The position numbers and the translations under genes are program-made. A stretch of 64,000 nt of DNA from Adiantum capillus-veneris (Eukaryota > Streptophyta > Polypodiopsida > Polypodiales > Pteridaceae): assembly GCA_014529385.2 (NCBI GenBank), contig CM043944.1:85587884-85651883 (forward strand). The letters are read 5' to 3'. The notes under the pieces were generated by a model, which worked only from the letters and a program-made list of their open reading frames with translations, was not told where the DNA came from and did not search any database. Shown here piece by piece: positions 58,303 through 64,000 of the stretch (positions are counted from its first letter, which is position 1; each line of letters begins with the position of its first letter).

Positions 58303-58947
58303 TGTAACAGACTTGGACACTCTAAGTCGAGAATCTACCACGACACCACAAATAATCACTTCAAACAGTTCACACTTCACAATTGATTCGACACTGGCCC
58401 GGCGGAGTTCCATGCCTAGAGATATTGGCCCCAAAGACTAACGCCCCTTTTGGTATTTCTTTTTGTATTAATATGTGCTCAAAGTACAATAGTGCGGGCA
58501 AGTGCTCACACTCAAACTCTGCGTCCAAATGCTCTAAGTTGTGAGAGGCCCTCTTGCTTATTTAACGATTACAAGGGATGCTAAAAGCACAGCCCCAAAA
58601 GCTGAAAATCAAAAGCCCAAATAAAGCAAAGGCTCTTTCTCTCTCTTGCTTGTAAAATAAAGCAAGTTTTAAAAGCTGTCCATAAATAGCTTTTAAAATA
58701 AAGCAGAAGAGCCCTCTCTCTCCCGCAATATGCGTAGCCAAAAAGCAGCCATAAAGCAATCCCAAAAAGCTCTTGCAAATTGCGTAGCCAAAATCAGCCA
58801 GCAAAAAGCAAACTGCCGCTGCTACTGCCACGTCAACATCTTCGCAAATTCACGAATTTCCCCAACCATGTCAGCATTTTCGGGTCTCTCGCGGGCTGTC
58901 CATATGGGAGTGCTGCAACCGGGCAGCCACTTCATCAAGTTGTGACA
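58303..58947 (-). repeat. 5' LTR of Ty3 copy 2 (645 bp)
   Basis: Shares its first half (primer-site side) closely with the copy 1 LTRs, but from about 58,580 to 58,800 it has extra AAAGC(A/C)-rich and CTCTCTC-containing sequence, making it 95-100 bp longer. It starts TGTCACAACTTGATG on the minus strand. Confidence 0.85.
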
Positions 58948-59148
58948 TCACCATAGTGTTTTAGATACGTCTATTTGGTTCCCTGCCAAATGCATGTGCC
59001 TTGAACTCCGACCTACAGGTTCAAACACCGGTAACTTGAACTCCAATACAAGGGTCCAAATTAATTATACGGAGCACTTGTTCCCCCTCTCTGCCACTCA
59101 CAAGCCTCTCTCTGGCTGAACGTGGTGGCGGCACTGGTATCCATGTGA

Positions 59149-59990
59149 CTAGAAGGCCGGAGACCTTGCTAGTGTAGACTCCACTACAACAACAACCGCT
59201 TTGCTGTCCTTACCTAAGTCATTATCACTGCTTTCCTCCTGATGCTTGCTTTTACCTTTGTCCTTTGTAAATCTCTGTCTTTGCCTTCGGAACAATCCTT
59301 GGCCAAATGACCACGCCTTCCACAAATGTAACAACAGTTCTTGGTCCTCTTTCTGAAATCCGAAGCAGCAAGTGCTTTCCCACCTATCTCAGAAATCTGA
59401 ATTTTGCCTTGAGTTATCAACATGGCTTCCTCCTCAATGAGAAAAGAGGTGACATCATCAAATTCCAGCATTTCCTTCGTGACTTGTATCCGAAGTGTCT
59501 TAGACACCGTTTCATACTCCTTAGGCAAATTTATGAGAAGCAAAGCAGCTAATTGAGTACTCGTCGATGCACAATTTAGAGCCGATAGTTGATCATGAAT
59601 AGCTTTAGCCTTCATAAGAAATGATTGCATGGAACTTCCTCGTGGAAACTGGATGGCAATTAATTGTCCAAGAAGGGTGACTGCTCGCATCGTAGAATCC
59701 CGATCAAACATTCCTACGAGCTTGAACCACATATCGTTGGCAGTTTTCAAAGTCTAAATGGCTAGAGAAAGGTCCTTTGTAAGAGATTCCGTAATGGCCG
59801 ACATTGCCTTTGCATTAGCCAAGTCCCAATCGACACACAATTTGAGATATTCGTCATCTTGAAGGTTGGGTGTATCTGTTGTGGTGATCCCTCGTGGGGC
59901 GGGGCTCCGAGCTGCCGACAACATCCCATAAGCCTTTCCTTTAGAACAAGAGTCGCATGATCAAATTCCAATGAGCATAGTTATCCTTCA
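59149..59990 (-). pseudogene. Copia gag, with CCHC zinc knuckle
   Basis: The main frame (59,214-59,750) shows MKTANDMWFKLVGMFDRDS, LINLPKEYETVSKTLR and the intact knuckle CCYICGRRGHLAKDC (CX2CX4HX4C). The upstream N-terminus (59,762-59,990) reads DNYAHWNLIMRLLF, as in copia gags, with stops. The protein is a copia capsid/nucleocapsid. No protease or pol follows to the left, where the chromodomain LTR begins within 200 bp, so the element is truncated. Confidence 0.75.
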
Positions 59991-60455
59991 ATTTGTTGCT
60001 AGCGCTCGAGCAAGGGGCCCTGTTGAAGTTGCAAGATCTAATAATCCGCGGAGCCCTCTCACACTCCAAGGGTGGCAGCACGAATCCCAAACCGCAAAAT
60101 ATCCAAGATGTTCCACTTCTCTGCTTATCCCAAATGGCTCGGCAGAATCTCCTATCCCTCTCTTGGACGCCAATCTGCTAGCCTTGTCCAAGCCGCTCCA
60201 CGACAAAGTAGCCACACCCAAAAAAAAAAAGGTTAACGTCTGCTAGACTTTGTTTTTGCGTTCCCAAGCCAATCAAGAACAACCTCCTGACAATAACCCT
60301 CTCACAAGCACCGGGTCACCAAGGCAAGCTAGCTAGAGCGTTCCAAAATGCTAGCAGTGGCCAAGGCAAGCGGGAGGGTTCAATGCTGTCTCAAGAGAGG
60401 CGTTCTGAAACGCTAGCAAGGGGAGAGGGAGGGGGAGGATGGGTCGGGGCCATTG

Positions 60456-60496
<41 letters not shown>

Positions 60497-60870
60497 AACG
60501 CTTTTGCTCTTGCTTTCGCCGAGGGGGAGCACCTTCTTCTAGCGGTGTTTTAAAACGCCCGCAGGGACCACGACGCTCCTGGCCACCAATCGGGCACTGT
60601 TTCAACATGCTAGCAGAAGTGGAGGGAGGATTCGGTGCCGCCCAATGGAGACGCTAGCGATTGTTCCACTCTTCTCTCTTCTACAGCGTTTCACAACCAA
60701 AGGTACAACGACACCGCCCAAAGGGCTTTAATTTGGCTCCCGTAGACAACGTTTTGCAACACAAGGAGAAGATGACGCCGGTGACAATGGAGATGAGGCT
60801 CTTCACTTCACAGCTGCTATCAGCTGTTGCTCCTCCACCAAGACTCTTCAAGCACGGAGCTCCACCAAGG
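59991..60870. other. Leader-like region of the copia fragment; G38 run
   Basis: On the minus strand this lies between a primer-like TGGTATCAAAGTCC (60,871-60,884) and the copia gag at 59,990, so most of it may be that element's leader. It is unusually GC-rich in places and contains AACGCTAGC(A/G)-like motifs spaced through 60,330-60,660. No ORF with recognisable similarity. Confidence 0.4.
60457..60494 (+). repeat. Uninterrupted run of 38 G
   Basis: Thirty-eight consecutive G on the plus strand. Such a run would form G-quadruplexes and is very unstable in copying, so the length may be imprecise. Confidence 0.9.
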
Positions 60871-60884
60871 ACTTTGATACCATG
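60871..60884 (-). other. Possible copia primer-binding site
   Basis: TGGTATCAAAGTCC on the minus strand follows ...GTCGACTTTCACA, a plausible LTR end. It is in the right orientation for the gag at 59,149-59,990. The LTR to the right is not delimited because it runs into a GA tract. Confidence 0.45.
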
Positions 60885-60906
60885 TGAAAGTCGACAATGC
60901 GGAAGC

Positions 60907-60908
<2 letters not shown>

Positions 60909-60950
<42 letters not shown>
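60909..60950. repeat. GA microsatellite
   Basis: About 42 bp of GA repeats, preceded by GTCGACAATGCGGAAGCGTAGAGA, which recurs before the GA tract at 53,056. A second tract lies at 61,532-61,578. Confidence 0.95.
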
Positions 60951-60952
<2 letters not shown>

Positions 60953-60957
<5 letters not shown>

Positions 60958-61470
60958 GTTTTGTTTTCGGAGTCGGGCGGGGCAAGCCCGGCCGCTCCCC
61001 TTATCCACCATAAAAAGTGAACAAGAAGAACGACCAGGACTATGCCCCGAGAAACCGAAGGCAGACGCTTTTGTCACTAGTTTCCTCTGGACTCGGAAGG
61101 CCAGAATTATCTACACTCTTAGGGCGATGACTTTTCCCTTGAGAGACCCATTTCGGTGGGCGTGACAACGACCAAGTACCTCTGTTCAGAGGCCCAGGTA
61201 CTACGGGACGTGCTTCGGTCTTCCCTTTGGAGTTGCCTCCTCCAGGTAACTTATCGCTCACCTCACTAAACTGCCTTTGAAACCCGACGGTTTTCCCCTA
61301 GGAAATGCCATACCCGCTTGGAAGGGCGTCGGCTCACAGGTGGCGTCTGCTAAGGCTGGCAATGTCTCCCATTATGCATTTCCCAACCCCTTTTAGGTGA
61401 AGTTGACCCCCCCGGGGGGGGAATGGCACTTGGGTGCTCTCGTAGCTCATCTGGCCTCGCTTGGGGAGAA
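60953..61470. repeat. Unidentified 0.5 kb repeat, copy 1
   Basis: Runs from TTTTTGTTTTGTTTTCGGAGTCG to about CGCTTGGGGAGAATTA and matches 62,513-63,112 closely, with landmarks AGACGCTTTTGTCACTAGTTTCCTC, GGTAACTTATCGCTCACCTCACTAA and GGCGTCGGCTCACAGGTGGCGTC. No ORF is conserved between the copies. In copy 2 it directly follows a LINE reverse-transcriptase C-terminus (minus), so it is probably the 3' untranslated part of that LINE. Confidence 0.7.
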
Positions 61471-61525
61471 TTACGTCGTAGAAGAGCAACAACTGAGAGC
61501 AGCTGTGAAGTGAGAGGAGCAACAG

Positions 61526-61531
<6 letters not shown>

Positions 61532-61582
<51 letters not shown>

Positions 61583-62440
61583 AGAAGAAGAAGAAGAAGA
61601 GAGTTTTAACGTCGTAGGAGAGAGAGAGAAATGAAATGAAATGAAATGTAATATTAACGTCTTCAAAAGGCCAAAATAACCTACGAGACCAAAAGGTTAC
61701 ATGTGGTGAATCTAATATCAAGTCTGGGTACAAAAAGTACCAAGAACTGAAAAGAAAATAGTGGGTAGGGGTGAGGTGAAAGCTGATACAAAGGAAATAG
61801 GAAGTACAAAGGGTGGGCTCATACAATGCAATGGAGCTCTCTGACAATCGAGGCATCATATACATATACATCAGTATCCGAGACAGCTTCTATGTCGCGC
61901 CAATATGGTATGGATCCTCTATCGCAATCTGCGTTGATGTCGAGAGGGCCCCCTCATCCGTGGGCGACAGGACCCCCCCAACTCTATCGCCCGATCAAGC
62001 AGTACGCCTTTGGTGCCTCTGGTGTTGTTACGCTGTGGGGGCTGCTCGAACTCCTCTGTCTGTGACTAAAAGAAATCTGTAATCTTCCACTGTCGTTGGA
62101 TCTCTCTCATTGTGCCCCTCTTCAAGAGGTCCTCTCTGTGTTTGCGAATCTCCAATAATTATAATCCAAGGCATCTCTAATCCTGGTATCTCATGACTCT
62201 AGAAAGTGGCCCAAAACCCTCTCTGAATAGACAGTGAAAGCGGCCTTGTATCTCATAGTATACTAGGCAGTGACATATGTAATGTAGCTCTGTCTCTGGT
62301 TCTATTTGGCACACCTAACAAATCCTGGACTCAGCGGGTACTCCTCTAAATCTGCATGTCTCGATCTCTAGCTGATGTGAGGATGTGCGTATCTGACCAA
62401 TAGCACATCGTATCCTGTGGGATAGATGAGTATCCATGTA
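61532..62440 (-). mobile_element. LINE 3' end, second copy, with GA tract
   Basis: 61,671-62,440 matches 26,028-26,770 (CAAAGGTTACATGTGGT, CAAGTCTGGGTACAAAAAGTAC, TGGTATGGATCCTCTA). On the minus strand it is the tail of ORF2 plus the 3' UTR, ending GAAGACGTTAATATTACATTTCATTTC and then a TC-rich tract (61,532-61,632). It is more heavily 5'-truncated than the first copy; the RT thumb is absent. Confidence 0.65.
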
Positions 62441-62512
62441 CTGATTACAAAACCATCCTCCGTGAGTTGGAGAAGATGCTCTCTATAGAAGTCATCTGCG
62501 TACCTAGCTCAT

Positions 62513-63112
62513 TTTTGTTTTCTTTTCGGAGTCGAATAGGGCACGCCCGACCGCTCCCCTCATACACCAAAAAACTATACAAGAAGAACGCCAGGACTAT
62601 GCACCCAGAAACCGAAGGCAGACGCTTTTGTCACTAGTTTCCTCTTGACTACGAGAGGCCAGAATTATCTACACTCTTAGGGCCATGACTAATCCCTTGA
62701 GAGACCCATTTCGCCAACTTGATTTGGGTGTGACAGCGACTCTACACTCTTAGGGCCGTGACTAATCCCTTGAGAGACCCATTTCGCCAACTTGATTTGG
62801 GTGTGACAGCGACCAAGTACCTTTGTTCAGAGACCCAGGTACTGCGGGACTTGCTTCGGTCTTCCCTTTGGAGTTGCCTCCTCCAGGTAACTTATCGCTC
62901 ACCTCACTAATCTACCTTTGAAACCCAACGGTTTACCCCTAGGAAATGCCATACCCGCTTGGCAGGGCGTCGGCTCACAGGTGGCGTCCACTGAGATTGG
63001 TGGTTTCTCCCTTTGCACCTCCCAACCCATTTTAGGTGCAGTTGACCCCCCGGGGGGGGAATGGCACTTGGGCGCTCTTGTAGCTCATCTGGCTTCGCTT
63101 GGGGAGAATTAA
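62513..63112. repeat. Unidentified 0.5-0.6 kb repeat, copy 2, with a 73 bp tandem duplication
   Basis: Partner of 60,953-61,470. It contains an additional tandem duplication, TCTACACTCTTAGGGCC...GTGACAGCGAC (62,668-62,740 and 62,741-62,813), which copy 1 does not have. Confidence 0.7.
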
Positions 63113-63149
63113 GGATCGGATTCAAAATAACAACATAGGGAGGGGAGCA

Positions 63150-63997
63150 TTATCTCCCCATCCGCCTATGCAGAGCACCCAAATACCGGGGTACAACTTC
63201 ACCGAGGAACTTCGCCACAGGCACAAGCCCTGCGGTTCCGTCCCTCGAGTGCAGATCACGACGTACCCAGAAGGGCATCCGCTTCCCGCGAGCCTCCCCA
63301 CCATGGAGGATAGCGGTCCTTTCTTCAAAGTCCAACGAAGGGTCGATTACGTTGAAGGTGGAGTTGAATCGGTCCAGCCACCTCCCCCTAGATTCATCAA
63401 CCGCCGAACAGTTCATCGGCAAATGCAAAAGCGAACGACCCTCTAACTAGGAACACAGCGAGCAAATGATGTGTCCGTGCATGTATCTATCCGCCAGTTT
63501 GAGCCCTTTCTCTCCTCCTTCCTATTCACTATAGTGCTCCTATTAAGCTGTAGCAAGTATCCACGTGTTTGTTCAAAGCCGGCCTACTTATAGGGCTACA
63601 ACGCCAGGCACGAATGCCTCTCGTCCCACTTGTCCCATGCATGGTAGCGAACTGAGCTAAAGTCAGCCGCTGGGATATACTTATTCATCCAGTTCTGGGT
63701 TCTTGTCATCCAAGTCCACTTCTTGAACGGTTGGTTCTTAGGCATCTTGTTTACCAAGGAGCCTATCCAGATAGATGAAAGCGAGCGGTACTTGTCAAAA
63801 GCCCTTGCTCGTTGTCCCCCACAAAAGGCAGGTACGGGTGGTATGTTAAACTCGTGATGGAGAGTTGCCGTCCCTAGAGAGGTTGACCTTGCTCCCTTTC
63901 CGAGTAACATTCGCATCCCGGTGGCGACGAGGCGCTGCACAGAGTGAAGGACACGCTCATCGTGGGGCCCCATAATTTCCGCGCCATAACAAATCAC
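63150..63997 (-). pseudogene. LINE reverse transcriptase C-terminal part, runs off right end
   Basis: The frame 63,596-63,997 has VLHSVQRLVATGMRMLLGKG, TATLHHEFNIPPVPAFCGG and RARAFDKYRSLSSIWIGSL. This is the region after the RT palm in LINEs, where (Y)G(A/S)E(I/V)(W/M) is followed by a long helical stretch. The next frame (63,150-63,428) has LDFEERTAILHGGEARGKR and VPVAKFLGEVV, resembling the extreme C-terminus. A frameshift separates them. This LINE is a different family from those at 26,028 and 45,388. The catalytic core would lie beyond 64,000. Confidence 0.6.
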
Positions 63998-64000
63998 TGA

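Larger units (their letters stand above)
53492..58947 (-). mobile_element. Chromodomain Ty3/gypsy element (copy 2), 3' LTR missing, RT deleted
   Basis: Same family as 30,795-41,729, uninterrupted by other elements. The 5' LTR is 58,303-58,947 with a perfect primer site. Gag, protease, part of RT, RNase H, integrase and chromodomain follow on the minus strand. On the left, similarity ends at about 53,492 within the region that precedes the 3' LTR in copy 1, so the LTR was lost. About 620 bp of RT and the PR-RT linker are deleted at 56,197. It serves as a pre-insertion reference for the LARD-like insert in copy 1. Confidence 0.85.

Noticed and set aside
60351-60657. ORFs with poly-Pro or poly-Gly
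   Set aside because: Translation of the G38 run.

Overview
The window reads as nuclear DNA of a land plant with a large, repeat-choked genome. The evidence is plant-type Ty1/copia and Ty3/gypsy elements (including a Tat-like lineage with a second RNase H and chromodomain elements), initiator-Met-tRNA primer sites, plant-type LINEs, a MULE-like transposase, long GA/GT microsatellites, and one real intron-containing gene whose product matches a plant TFIIIC90-like WD40 protein. A gymnosperm or a fern/lycophyte with giant introns fits best; the species cannot be named from the sequence.

Layout. 1-0.46 kb: start of an LTR-retroelement gag (minus). 1.86-4.73 kb: decayed, intron-bearing MULE-like transposase gene (plus). 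4.74-5.38 kb: copia LTR, primer site and leader (plus). 5.6-8.87 kb: degenerate Ty3/gypsy pol (plus), cut in its integrase by a 9.9 kb Tat-like element (8868-18745, minus); the old integrase resumes at 18746. 19.8-20.2 kb: gypsy gag piece. 20.27-24.2 kb: decayed copia element (minus), head-to-head with a plus-strand copia leader. 26.0-27.2 kb: 3' part of a LINE (minus).

29,285-51,600 (minus): at least eight coding exons of the host gene, an 5'-incomplete TFIIIC90-like gene. Seven exons lie at 48,976-51,600 and the last, zinc-ribbon exon at 29,285-29,627. The two parts are separated by a 19,348 bp intron. Inside that intron is a nest: a plus-strand LINE (about 30.03-47.03 kb) whose ORF1 is broken by a chromodomain Ty3 element (30,795-41,729, 5 bp target duplication GGCAC) and, 50 bp further on, by a 2.29 kb non-autonomous LTR element (41,785-44,073, target duplication CTTCC). 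The Ty3 element is itself broken in its integrase by another non-autonomous LTR element (33,263-37,485). A truncated Ty3-related LTR (47.28-48.49 kb) sits between the LINE and the exon cluster.

Upstream of the exons: a second, 3'-truncated copy of the chromodomain family (53.49-58.95 kb, minus), a copia gag piece (59.15-59.99 kb), a 38-base G run, microsatellites, two copies of a 0.5 kb unidentified repeat, two further LINE pieces, and the C-terminal part of a different LINE reverse transcriptase that runs off the right end. Apart from the TFIIIC-like gene, nothing looks like intact host coding sequence. No rRNA, CRISPR or bacterial-type feature was seen, and no tRNA gene was recognised by eye.
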